39,141 nt of DNA from Aquabacterium sp. (GTDB taxonomy: Bacteria; Pseudomonadota; Gammaproteobacteria; Burkholderiales; Burkholderiaceae_C). Shown in pieces: positions 28,569 through 36,301 of this stretch; within the stretch, counting starts at the first letter, position 1, and each line of letters starts with the position of its first letter. A model generated the notes under the pieces. It was not told the DNA's origin and did not search any database. It was given only the letters and a program-made list of their open reading frames with translations. The stretch lies in the NCBI GenBank assembly GCA_023150345.1, contig JAKLLB010000035.1, positions 1-39,141 of the forward strand, written 5' to 3'. The position numbers were made by a program, and so were the translations under genes.

Positions 28569-30074
28569 ATGCGACTGACCCGACGCGACCTCACCGCCAC
28601 CGCCATGGCCATCGCCCTGTTGGCGGGCGCCCTGGGCAGCACACCGGCGCTGGCCCAGGCGCGCAAGACCGGCGTCGTGCTCGGCATGGTGCTCGAGCCG
28701 CCAGGACTCGACCCCACCATGGCGCCCGCGGCCGCCATCGGCGAGATCGTGCACTACAACATTCTCGAGGGCCTGACCAAGATCGAGGTCGACGGCCGCG
28801 TGACGCCCCTGCTGGCCACCGGCTGGACCAGCGACCCCGACGGCCGCAGCTACACCTTCACGCTGCGCAAGGGCGTGAAGTTCCAGGACGGCACCGACTT
28901 CGATTCCACCGCCGTGAAGTGGACCTTCGAACGCGCCAAGGCCGAAGGGTCCACCAACAAGGCCAAGCGCGCGGTGTTCGACAACATCTCGTCGATCGCC
29001 ACACCCGATGCGCATACCGTCATCCTGACGCTGAACAACGCCGATGCCACGCTGCCCTTCCGCCTGGGCGAGAACACCGCGGTGATCCTCAGCCGCACGA
29101 GCGCGGCCACCACCGCCACCAAGCCTGTGGGCACCGGGCCCTACCGCTACGCCGGCTGGCAGAAGGGCTCCTCGGTCACGCTCGAAAAATGGGACGGCTA
29201 TCGCCAAGCTGCGGCGGTGAAGCTGCAAAAGGTGACCTTCCGCTTCATCAACGACCCCGCCGCCCAGGTGGCGGCGCTGCTGGCCGGCGACATCGACGGC
29301 ATGCCCCGCTTCGCGGCGCTGCAGAACCTCAAGCAGTTCCAGGCCGACAAGCGCTTCACGGTGGAGATCGGGTCCACCGCCGGCAAGGGGCAGCTCACCA
29401 TCAACAACAAGCGCAAGCCGCTGGACGACGTGCGGGTGCGCCGAGCCATCATGCATGCCATCGACCGCCAGGCGTTCATCGACGGCGTGCTCGAAGGTCT
29501 GGGCAAGCCGATCGGCAGCCACGCCGCGCCCACCGACGCCGGCTACGTGGACCTGACCGGCGTGTACGCCTACAACCCCGAGAAGGCCCGCGCGCTGCTG
29601 AAGGAAGCGGGCGTGACCTCCCCGCTGAGCCTGACGCTGACCCTGCCGCCGCCGCAATACGCCCGCAAGGGCGGCGAGGTGGTGGCGGCCATGCTGGCCA
29701 AGGTGGGCATCCAGGCACGCATCGAGAACGTGGAATGGGCGCAGTGGCTGTCGGGCACCTTCAAGGGCAACTTCGACCTCACCATCATCAACCACGTCGA
29801 GCCGCTGGACTACATGCAGTACGCCAACCCCAGCTACTATTGGGGTTACGAGAGTGCCACATTCAACGCGCTGGCCAAGAAGCGGGCGGAGGCGCCGCGG
29901 ACGCAGCAAGACAAGCTCTACGGCGACATCCAGCGCCAGCTCACGCAGGACGCGGTGAACGCCTGGATCTTCAATCCGGCCCAGGTGGCCGTGGCCCGCA
30001 AGGGCCTCAAGGGCCTGTGGGCCAGCTCGCCGATCTTCGCCAACGACATGGCGGCGGTGCGCTGGGGCGACTGA
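28569..30074 (+). CDS. Peptide/nickel-type ABC transporter substrate-binding protein (SBP_bac_5)
   Basis: The ATG at 28569 follows GAGGAG. The 501-residue protein starts with a twin-arginine-like MRLTRRDLTATAMAIALLAGALG signal (cleavage near ALAQ); the RR motif hints at Tat export but is not the full consensus. The mature part is SBP family 5: EPPGLDPTMAP, YNILEGLTKIEVDGRVTPLLATGW, YTFTLRKGVKFQDGTDFDSTAVKWTFER, GTGPYRY, DVRVRRAIMHAIDRQAFIDGVLEG, YNPEKARALLKEAG. It delivers a peptide, glutathione or similar ligand to the permeases at 18048 and 19805. The downstream amidase suggests an amide-containing substrate. Confidence 0.93.
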   Translation: MRLTRRDLTATAMAIALLAGALGSTPALAQARKTGVVLGMVLEPPGLDPTMAPAAAIGEIVHYNILEGLTKIEVDGRVTPLLATGWTSDPDGRSYTFTLRKGVKFQDGTDFDSTAVKWTFERAKAEGSTNKAKRAVFDNISSIATPDAHTVILTLNNADATLPFRLGENTAVILSRTSAATTATKPVGTGPYRYAGWQKGSSVTLEKWDGYRQAAAVKLQKVTFRFINDPAAQVAALLAGDIDGMPRFAALQNLKQFQADKRFTVEIGSTAGKGQLTINNKRKPLDDVRVRRAIMHAIDRQAFIDGVLEGLGKPIGSHAAPTDAGYVDLTGVYAYNPEKARALLKEAGVTSPLSLTLTLPPPQYARKGGEVVAAMLAKVGIQARIENVEWAQWLSGTFKGNFDLTIINHVEPLDYMQYANPSYYWGYESATFNALAKKRAEAPRTQQDKLYGDIQRQLTQDAVNAWIFNPAQVAVARKGLKGLWASSPIFANDMAAVRWGD

Positions 30075-30103
30075 GCGCGGCACCGGCACAGGCAGGGGGG
30101 ACC

Positions 30104-31486
30104 ATGGCTGCATGGCATGAGTGGAGCGCGGCCGGACTTGCCGCCGCCTACGCGGCGAAGGAGGTGTCGCCGGTGGAAGTGGTGCGCGCGGTCGTGGCCC
30201 ACATCGAGCAGCGCGAGCCGGTCTTGCGCGCAATGTATGCATTCGATGCCGACGCTGCGCTGCAGCAGGCACGCGCCAGCGAGGCGCGGTGGCAGCGCGG
30301 CGAGCCGCTTTCGCCGATCGACGGCGTGCCCGGAACGCTCAAGGAGAACATCGCCACCCGGGGCTGCCCCACGCCGCTGGGCACTGCCGCCACCGAACTG
30401 GTGCCGGCCAGCGAAGACGCACCACCTGCAGCGCGCTGGAAGGAGGCCGGCCTGGTGTTGCTGGGCAAGACCACGATGCCCGACTGGGGCATGCTGTCGT
30501 CCGGCCTGTCCACCTTTCACGCACTGGCGCGCAACCCCTGGGACACGGCGATGAACCCCGGCGGCTCCAGCGCCGGCGCGGCGGCCGCCGCGGCCGCGGG
30601 CTACGGCCCGCTGCATGTGGGCACCGACATCGGCGGTTCAATCCGCCTGCCCGCAGGCTGGTGCGGCCTGGTGGGCCTGAAGCCCAGTCTCGGGCGCATC
30701 CCCATCAAGCCCCCCTACCCCGGCCGTGTGGCCGGCCCCATCACCCGCAGCGTGGAAGATGCCGCCTGGCTGATGACTGTGCTCGCACGGCCCGATTGGC
30801 GCGACACCATGAGCCTGCCGCATCAGGACATTGCCTGGCTGTCGTTGGAGCGCGACGTGCGCGGCCTGAAGCTCGGACTGCAGCTCGATGCCGGCTGGGG
30901 GCAGCCGGTGGATGGCCAGACCCGCGCCGTCATCGAAACGGCGGCCCGTACGTTCGAAGCCGCCGGCGCCATCGTCGAGCCTGTGCCGGCCTACAGCACC
31001 CGCGCCATGGCCGACGGCATGGACCGCTTCTGGCGCATGCGCAGCTGGCTGGACCTGCAGGCACTGCCGCCGCATCGGCGCGAGCGCGTGCTGCCCTACA
31101 TCCGCGATTGGGTGGCCGCTGCGGCCACCTACAGCGCAGCCGACGTCTTCACCGGCTACAGCCAGATGGCCGCGCTGCGCGAGGCCGCAGTGGCCGCCTG
31201 CCAGCCCTACGACTACGTGCTGTCGCCGGTGAGCCCCGTACCCACCTACCCTGCGGAATGGGCGAGCCCGTTGAACGACCCGCAGCGGCCGTTCGAGCAC
31301 ATCGCCTTCACCCTGCCGCCCAACATGAGCGAGCAGCCCGCCCTGTCGGTCCACGCCGGCTTCACCTCCACCGGCCTGCCCATCGGCCTGCAGATCATCG
31401 GCCACCGCCACGACGACCTGGGCGTGCTGCAGCTCGCGCGCGCCTGGGAGCGCATGCGGGCACCCATGCGCGCCTGGCCGATGTAG
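30104..31486 (+). CDS. Amidase-signature family hydrolase
   Basis: A 460-residue amidase. The Ser-cisSer-Lys triad is identifiable: Lys80 in DGVPGTLKEN, Ser155/156 in PGGSSAGAA and Ser179 in GTDIGGSIRLPAG. The C-terminal block GFTSTGLPIGLQIIGHRHDD is also typical. It hydrolyses a carboxamide; the substrate is unknown, possibly that of the ABC transporter encoded immediately upstream (30 bp gap). It is the last gene of the conserved block: an IS110 fragment on the other strand abuts its stop codon, so the C-terminus may have been slightly altered by the insertion or deletion, although its length is normal. Confidence 0.92.
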   Translation: MAAWHEWSAAGLAAAYAAKEVSPVEVVRAVVAHIEQREPVLRAMYAFDADAALQQARASEARWQRGEPLSPIDGVPGTLKENIATRGCPTPLGTAATELVPASEDAPPAARWKEAGLVLLGKTTMPDWGMLSSGLSTFHALARNPWDTAMNPGGSSAGAAAAAAAGYGPLHVGTDIGGSIRLPAGWCGLVGLKPSLGRIPIKPPYPGRVAGPITRSVEDAAWLMTVLARPDWRDTMSLPHQDIAWLSLERDVRGLKLGLQLDAGWGQPVDGQTRAVIETAARTFEAAGAIVEPVPAYSTRAMADGMDRFWRMRSWLDLQALPPHRRERVLPYIRDWVAAAATYSAADVFTGYSQMAALREAAVAACQPYDYVLSPVSPVPTYPAEWASPLNDPQRPFEHIAFTLPPNMSEQPALSVHAGFTSTGLPIGLQIIGHRHDDLGVLQLARAWERMRAPMRAWPM

Positions 31487-31784
31487 TCTTGACGCGGTCA
31501 CCCGCGCGCTTGGGGATCGGCGAGGGCGCGACGACGTGGCACGCGATGCCTTTGGTGGCCAGGTGTCGCCAGATCGCGAACCCGCACGGCCCAGCCTCGC
31601 AGACCACGTGCAGCCGGTGGCCCTTGCTCGTGATCTTGCGCAGCGCCTTGCCCAGCGCAACCACATCGCCACCGATGGTCCCCGCGTGCCGGACCTCGCC
31701 ATTGCGGCCTGCATCGGCCACCGCGAGGTCGACGCTGTCCTTGTGAACGTCCAGCCCCACGTACACAAGGCTCGATTCCTTCAT
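31485..31784 (-). mobile_element. IS110-family transposase, N-terminal fragment
   Basis: From ATG 31784 the minus strand reads MKESSLVYVGLDVHKDSVDL and onward to SPIPKRAGDRVKT. This is the N-terminal DEDD/RuvC-like domain of IS110-family transposases, with the first Asp in GLDVHKDS and CEAGPCGF as the second acidic site. It breaks off at Lys-Thr, where the family continues with DRRDA, exactly at the amidase stop codon. About 100 of roughly 340 residues remain, and no second end is recognisable. The fragment marks the left edge of the cassette region. Confidence 0.85.
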
Positions 31785-31864
31785 GGCCCGTCTCCTTGCG
31801 AATCCGCAACGACCTGACCGACCACCGGCCCGGTGCACTTGGTGTAGCTCGGCATGCCACCGGC

Positions 31865-31926
31865 GTGCAACCTACGATCGTGCAGGCGGCGGGCCGCCTG
31901 GATGCACGAAGCCATCTTGTCTAGAC
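31865..31926 (+). other. Degenerate attC-like site upstream of higBA
   Basis: A hairpin with 7-bp arms TCGTGCA (31878-31884) and TGCACGA (31903-31909), enclosing GGCGGC/GCCGCC, is followed by GTCTAGAC at 31919-31926. The latter resembles the GTCTAGGC end of the attC-like site after higBA. The left core (GTGCAAC, 31865-31871) deviates from RYYYAAC. I call it attC-like from layout only. Confidence 0.35.
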
Positions 31927-31944
31927 GACGCAACGATGCCCCGG

Positions 31945-31973
31945 TTGACGTATTACGCCGCTCGGAATACATT
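31945..31973 (+). promoter_or_regulatory. Sigma70-type promoter of higBA
   Basis: TTGACG at 31945-31950 and TACATT at 31968-31973 are separated by exactly 17 bp. The expected transcription start would be at or next to the higB ATG (31980), which implies a leaderless or nearly leaderless transcript. No Shine-Dalgarno precedes higB. Toxin-antitoxin cassettes in integron arrays commonly carry their own promoter. Confidence 0.6.
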
Positions 31974-31979
31974 TGACAG

Positions 31980-32258
31980 ATGATCCGTTCGTTCAAGTGC
32001 AAGGACACGGAAGCTTTGTTTGCTGGCAAAGCCCCGAGGAAGTTCAAGGCTTTCGCGGCGGTAGCCGAGCGAAAGCTGGCTCAGCTTGATGCCGCCCAGA
32101 CACTCGACTTCTTACGTGCACCACCGGGCAATCGGCTTGAGGCCTTGGCAGGAGATCGGAGGGGGCAGTACAGCATCCGCATCAACGATCAGTTCCGGCT
32201 GTGCTTCGTATGGACCCCGGCCGGTCCGAAAGAAGTTGAGATCATCGACTACCACTGA
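31980..32258 (+). CDS. higB: HigB-type (RelE superfamily) toxin
   Basis: A 92-residue protein, MIRSFKCKDTEALFAGKAPRKF and onward to RRGQYSIRINDQFRLCFVWTPAGPKEVEIIDYH. This is the HigB pattern: a basic first half, GQYSIRIN.QFR.CF.W and the terminal VEI.DYH with the conserved His. HigB toxins are ribosome-dependent mRNA endonucleases. The toxin gene precedes the antitoxin, the reversed order typical of higBA. The gene starts without a Shine-Dalgarno, immediately downstream of a sigma70-like promoter. The base composition is lower in GC than the transporter genes to the left, consistent with an acquired cassette. Confidence 0.92.
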   Translation: MIRSFKCKDTEALFAGKAPRKFKAFAAVAERKLAQLDAAQTLDFLRAPPGNRLEALAGDRRGQYSIRINDQFRLCFVWTPAGPKEVEIIDYH

Positions 32259-32266
32259 GAGAACTC

Positions 32267-32575
32267 ATGGCCCAAGTACTGAACAACATGCGTCCGGTTC
32301 ACCCGGGTGAAGTTCTTCGCGAGGACTACCTCGCGCCGCTTGGTATGAGCGTTAACGCGCTCGCCATGCAGCTTGGTGTACCTGCTACGCGTATCCACGA
32401 GATCGTCAAGGAGCGACGAGCTGTCACTGCTGACACGGCGGCGCGGTTAGCGCGCTTCTTCGGCGGAGACGCTGCTTCCTGGCTGGTCATGCAAGCGAAC
32501 TATGACCTCAAGACCTTGCCAACGCTAAAGGACATCGAACGCAAGGTGCAAGCCAGGGAAGGCCAAGCTACATAG
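32267..32575 (+). CDS. higA: HigA-type antitoxin (XRE family HTH)
   Basis: A 102-residue antitoxin starting 8 nt after higB. MRPVHPGEVLREDYLAPLGMSVNALAMQLGVPATRIHEIVKERRAVTADTAARLARFFGGDAASWLVMQANYDL is the full HigA/XRE helix-turn-helix signature. It should neutralise HigB and repress the operon promoter. No obvious palindrome was seen over the promoter. An attC-like site follows its stop codon by 19 bp, as expected for the end of an integron cassette. Confidence 0.93.
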   Translation: MAQVLNNMRPVHPGEVLREDYLAPLGMSVNALAMQLGVPATRIHEIVKERRAVTADTAARLARFFGGDAASWLVMQANYDLKTLPTLKDIERKVQAREGQAT

Positions 32576-32594
32576 TGCGGCTGGAGAAAGCGTC

Positions 32595-32691
32595 GTCTAA
32601 CCTCTCGGTCAACCGGACCGCCCGCAAGCGTTGCTTGCGGGTGTCCTCCGCGCTGCGCGCTCCGGCGGCCGGTTACCTCAAACGTCTAGGC
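32595..32691 (+). other. attC-like recombination site after higBA
   Basis: The left core GTCTAAC (32595-32601) matches RYYYAAC. A long imperfect palindrome follows (AACCGG...CGCC against GGCG...CCGGTT), with an internal perfect hairpin CCCGCAAGC-GTT-GCTTGCGGG. It ends CTCAAACGTCTAGGC, similar to the usual end CTCAAGCGTTAGGC but with an altered right core (GTCTAGG instead of GTTRRRY). The size (97 bp) and position after a cassette gene support an attC, possibly weakened. Confidence 0.65.
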
Positions 32692-32729
32692 GGCACAAGA
32701 CGACCTGTCTAGGCGGCACAAGACGACCT
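32684..32729 (+). repeat. Tandem 23-bp duplication at the attC right core
   Basis: Two identical 23-bp units (32684-32706 and 32707-32729) each begin GTCTAGGCGGCACAAG. The first unit includes the right core of the attC-like site. The duplication therefore spans the cassette junction where integron recombination would take place. Confidence 0.85.
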
Positions 32730-32752
32730 GTCTCGCGCCGCCCGAAGAACGC

Positions 32753-34636
32753 CTACGCTGCCTTCACGACTACACGCGACAGCTCCGTCCCAAGCTGCCT
32801 CTTCACTCGCTCGATGACGTGAAAGCGAGCCATCATCACGGTGGTCAACGCGTATGGAGACAGTGCGTCGGCGATCTCTTTGGCCGTCCAAGTGCGTCCG
32901 TTCGCCAAGTTTCGCACCGTCATCACTGCTTCGACCAATTGAAGCGCCATCCATTCGCGGACATACTCGACTATCAGTTTTTCAATCGCTTGATCTCCGG
33001 ACTGATTGAACTCTTCGCTGAAGTGGCGAACTACATCGAGATAGCCGCGGAAGTCTGCATTCGCTTTTATGAGGTCACCAGTTGCGGGGTCGCCAGGAAT
33101 TTCAGCGGCCATATCCTCCAACTCGCCTTGCTCACGCCCGGCGCCAAGAGAGACCCACATCACCTCAGGCTCCCGAGGTGTAGGCGTAACCGGAATCGCT
33201 TCCTCGCCCCCAGACTCCACCAAGTCTGCGAGGTAGTCGTCGCTAGAACGGCCCCCTCGGGCGCCACCTGTGCGATGCGCGCGCGGCTCACCCTCGTCAC
33301 CGCCGATTTCAGGATTACCACCCGAGACGGAACCAACCGCCAGCACCGTGCCGTCGGGAGTTCGCCTATACCTGCTAGGCCGCAAAAACTCCCTGATCCG
33401 CTTCAGACGCTCCAAGATTCGCTCCCGCAGTTTTCCCTGCGGGTCGGCGTTTGATCGAGCAATGATCTCGTCAATCTTGTCCCTAATCGCCTGAGGCAGC
33501 TGAGTTCTAAACTCCGCACCCCAGCGCTCCCACCAGTTGGCGTCTTCTACATCCTCGCCATCCAGCAGAACGCGCGACCGCGCCGTATCGGCGCGGATGT
33601 CTAAGCCTGACGTCCCGGCCCGAGGCTCAATGTAGATATTCACGTGCTCTGCGCCGAATACGATCCCAAATCCCGCCAAGATGCGACGTGACGCCGGGGG
33701 CGTTCTGAGAATGTAGACCTCATCCTGAAAAACGATTCCCACTTGGCAGGTTCTTCCACCTCGCGTGCTCATGTTCTTCGAGGCTTGTGCGCCGTCTTCG
33801 AACAACCACCAATGCGCATCTGCATTCGACAGCCGAACGGTTCCTGACGTAGCGGCGTTCTCATCAAAGAGGTGCTTTGTCCCTCTGATGGTCTGCAAGT
33901 TGAAGGTCTTCTCGGAAGGCTCCGGCTCCTCCTTGGGCCAGCGATCCATGTCCCGCGTCAACACGCGTACCTGAAGTTTCCCGGCGACAGGAAGACGGAA
34001 GTACCGACTCGTTAGGTACGTAACCAGCCAATTCATACCTACCGCTTCGACTGGAGGCAGACAGGTGTTCTGACGTTCATCGCCACCGAGGAGGGTGACT
34101 TTCGTCCCCGAGTCCTCAATTCCTCTAGGGCGAATGGCACCTTTAATCCTGGGCGTCCAATGCGGGCCATCTGCCAAGTCAAACGAGTCAAGACCGTACT
34201 CCCCGATCTTGTCATCTCGATGCAGCTTCACCATTGCCCCGCGCCCGTCGCGCCAGGACTGATAGACCAACCCGAAGCGGTTTCGGTATAGCGCGGTGAT
34301 CTTCGCTCCGACGCCGAAGTTCTGAGAGATACTTTGAGTTTGGTTGGCACCCTGCACCGCGAGACTGTTGAGATAGGACGCCATCTGATCTGGCGTCATT
34401 CCATCACCGTTGTCCACTACACAGAGCTTGTACAGCCCGGTTCGGCGCAAGTGCTCCCAGTCGACATCCCACTTGATAAGACCCTCGCCCTCAACACCAG
34501 ACTTCTGGCGGCGAGCGACGGCCTCGAGGGCGTTCTGGGTGAGCTCACGAATCTGTTGATTCGGAGGGGTATCGGCGGCGAGGCGATCCAAGAGGAAAGC
34601 AATATTCGCCACCGTCATCGGCTTCGTGACGGACAT
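32753..34636 (-). CDS. GHKL-type ATPase of unknown function (Hsp90/MORC-like), in reverse orientation within the cassette array
   Basis: The 627-residue protein starts at 34636 with AGGAG about 8 nt upstream on the minus strand. The N-terminal 190 residues have all GHKL ATP-site motifs: ELTQNALEA at 31-39 (Glu31, Asn35), DNGDGM at 75-80, NFGVGAKI at 106-113 as the ATP lid, and GTKVTLLG at 177-184. About residues 200-400 look like a transducer domain (HWWLFEDG, EHVNIYIEPRAGTSGLDIRADTARSRVLLDGED). The C-terminal 200 residues are charged and helical after a Gly-rich linker. No fused nuclease, kinase or TOPRIM domain was seen. Standalone GHKL ATPases of this size occur in prokaryotic defence loci, but no specific system is recognised. 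The composition is less GC-rich than the host. It runs opposite to the cassette genes. Confidence 0.82.
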   Translation of the reverse strand: MSVTKPMTVANIAFLLDRLAADTPPNQQIRELTQNALEAVARRQKSGVEGEGLIKWDVDWEHLRRTGLYKLCVVDNGDGMTPDQMASYLNSLAVQGANQTQSISQNFGVGAKITALYRNRFGLVYQSWRDGRGAMVKLHRDDKIGEYGLDSFDLADGPHWTPRIKGAIRPRGIEDSGTKVTLLGGDERQNTCLPPVEAVGMNWLVTYLTSRYFRLPVAGKLQVRVLTRDMDRWPKEEPEPSEKTFNLQTIRGTKHLFDENAATSGTVRLSNADAHWWLFEDGAQASKNMSTRGGRTCQVGIVFQDEVYILRTPPASRRILAGFGIVFGAEHVNIYIEPRAGTSGLDIRADTARSRVLLDGEDVEDANWWERWGAEFRTQLPQAIRDKIDEIIARSNADPQGKLRERILERLKRIREFLRPSRYRRTPDGTVLAVGSVSGGNPEIGGDEGEPRAHRTGGARGGRSSDDYLADLVESGGEEAIPVTPTPREPEVMWVSLGAGREQGELEDMAAEIPGDPATGDLIKANADFRGYLDVVRHFSEEFNQSGDQAIEKLIVEYVREWMALQLVEAVMTVRNLANGRTWTAKEIADALSPYALTTVMMARFHVIERVKRQLGTELSRVVVKAA

Positions 34637-34812
34637 GGGAGACTCCTATCAAGGCGGCAGCGCCGCGTGGACACAAGCGCCGTTGCCAAGTTGGTGAGCG
34701 CGGAGGTGACCTCGGGGCTCTGAACCTGACTAGGGCCGGCGCAGTCTAAGGGTTTCCACCTGATGCCGTCAACTTCCACATTGCATTTGCTGCCTTCCGA
34801 CGGCGCGGTGCC

Positions 34813-34866
34813 GCCTAGCGATCAAGGATAGACCGCGTTTGCCGCGGTCTGATCCGTTTGTTGGAC
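34813..34866 (+). other. attC site A (heads 256-bp repeat copy A)
   Basis: GCCTAGC at 34813-34819 (one base off RYYYAAC), an imperfect hairpin (GGAT-A-GACCGCG paired with CGCGGTC-TG-ATCC, with unpaired bases on one side as in attC sites), and GTTGGAC at 34860-34866 matching GTTRRRY. It is 54 bp long and differs from sites B and C at only a few positions. It closes the cassette holding the GHKL gene. Confidence 0.7.
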
Positions 34867-35068
34867 AAGCCCGTCGAGTCGAGTTGCTGGTGGTGTGAGC
34901 GTCGGTGCGTCATGTGCGAGCGGCACTGCAGATATCGCGCAAGTGGCGCGTCCTGCGTGGAGCCTGGCGCGGCGCGCCGGGTGCTCGGTGAGCCCTGGTG
35001 GTGGGCGTGAGCGACGCCACTGCAGGCCGGGGCACGGCCGTGAACCGCGCACGGTCCATCGTAGCGCC
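34813..35068 (+). repeat. 256-bp direct repeat, copy A
   Basis: This segment is about 93-95% identical by eye to 36990-37245, and its first 147 bp to 38995-39141. Homology begins exactly at the attC left core and ends at GTAGCGCC. No plausible gene is seen inside. In copy B the repeat ends exactly where an IS91-type transposase start is cut, so the repeat may be the end of a mobile element or a conserved non-coding cassette. Confidence 0.85.
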
Positions 35069-35256
35069 ATGCGGCAGCGCAGCGCCAGGGCCTGGAGCCG
35101 CGGGTGGCGGGTGGGATAGCCGCTGGGCGCCGGGTTCAGGCTTGCGCGCCTGCGTGCTGCGCCGAGGGCGGCGGCGGGCCGGCCGCTGGGTTTGCCCGGG
35201 CGACATCATCGGCCGAGCGCGGTGGCGCGGCCGCTGGCGGCGGCACGCTGTCAGCG

Positions 35257-35420
35257 ATCGGCATAAACCGGCCACCCGAGAGTCGGCATGTTCAGGCCAC
35301 CTGAGGCGCGAGGCGGCGTGATGCGGAGTCGGCATCTTCCGGCCAAAGCAGAGTCGGCATAAACCGGCCAGTCCGGAGTCGGCATGTTCCGGCCACGGCG
35401 GAGTCGGCATTTACCGGCCA
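35257..35420 (+). repeat. Six phased 19-bp repeats
   Basis: Consensus AGTCGGCATNWWCCGGCCA, copies at about 35256-35274, 35281-35299, 35327-35345, 35352-35370, 35377-35395 and 35402-35420. Starts are spaced 25 bp except one interval of 46. The first copy has AT for AGT at its start, and the second has one change in the right half. Such arrays are known at ends of some IS21-family elements as transposase-binding sites; plasmid iterons are the other classical case. No istAB or rep gene is present. The 188 bp before it (35069-35256) hold nothing I can assign. Confidence 0.85.
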
Positions 35421-35562
35421 GCGCCGCCTGCCGAGGGCGTCTCGAGTCTTCAACACCCCCAACGGTCTACCGTCCGAGCTCTTTGCTCCGGAGGGCGGGC
35501 ACCGTCGGCTGCAGAAGGATCGAGATGTTCCAGTTCCGACCAGCGCTCGTGCGCCTGCGCGC

Positions 35563-35911
35563 CGACCAGCGGGGCGGCAAACACATCGTTGCGCTGCCAG
35601 GATGCGAGTTCATCGCACGCCTGCTGCAGCATGTACTGCCAGCAGGCTTCAAGCGCATCCGCCACTTCGGGTTGCGGGCTGCGGCGGCCAAGACCCAGCG
35701 TCTGGCCGCGGCGCGCGAGTTGCTGAGCATGCCTGCGCCCAACCCCGTTGCCATCGAGCACGCGCAGGACTTCATGCGCCGTGTCGCCAACATCGACATC
35801 GCATGCTGCCCGCACTGCAGAATCGGGCGCTGGCAACTGGTCCAGGCCATGCCGGCCGATCGGGCCGTCTTGGCCGCCACGCCCCCAACGGCCTGCCGAG
35901 GACCGCCATGA
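35563..35911 (+). pseudogene. IS91-family transposase, C-terminal fragment
   Basis: The plus-strand frame reads GGKHIVALPGCEFIARLLQHVLPAGFKRIRHFG, then KTQRLAAARELLSMPAPNP and DFMRRVANIDIACCPHCRIGRWQLV, ending at 35911. This is the C-terminal region of IS91-type (HUH, rolling-circle) transposases, including the LP.GF.RIRH.G block and the C-terminal CP.C....W zinc-ribbon-like site. The catalytic HUH and Tyr region is missing upstream. The 249 bp that follow, up to the next attC, show no gene and may be the element's 3' end. Confidence 0.82.
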
Positions 35912-36160
35912 GCCGGCTGTGTCGTTCGTTGATGCACCCCGCACAGCCTCGCAAGTCGCGGCCGGCGCCGTCCTGCGCGCCAGCGGCCTCGAACCCGTCG
36001 CGCAGCCGCCCGAGACGATCTGCTGCGCCGCCGCGCCCAACCAAAGTCCCTGCGCCGCCGCGCCGCGCCGCTCGCATGCCGGGCATCGCACTGGCCGCCG
36101 TTGCCGCCACAGGCAGTTGAAACTTACACTGCCCACTACCACCGCCATCCCGGCGGTTCA

Positions 36161-36245
36161 GTTCAACACGGTTTATCTGACGCCATGCAGTCTCCTGGCT
36201 TCGCTCAGCGTTGGCTCGGCGTCAGATAAGCGCTGTTCGTTAGGC
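36161..36245 (+). other. attC site D, preceding the hydrolase cassette
   Basis: The left core GTTCAAC (36161-36167) fits RYYYAAC and the right core GTTAGGC (36239-36245) is canonical. Between them TTATCTGACGCC and GGCGTCAGATAA form a perfect 12-bp stem around a 30-bp loop. At 85 bp it is a textbook attC layout. Recombination would occur after the G of GTTAGGC, so the next cassette begins at 36240. Confidence 0.85.
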
Positions 36246-36301
36246 CTCACGACTCGTTGACTCTCGACCACCTTCCAAGTCACTGCGAAACGGGGACATC
36301 A

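Noticed and set aside
34813-35068. A small minus-strand protein gene inside the 256-bp repeat
   Set aside because: The open frame is Arg/Pro-rich, differs between copies by substitutions that do not spare the protein, and has no ribosome binding site.
35256-35420. CRISPR array
   Set aside because: The 19-bp units are separated by only 6-7 bp (one gap of 27), far too short for spacers, and no cas genes are present.
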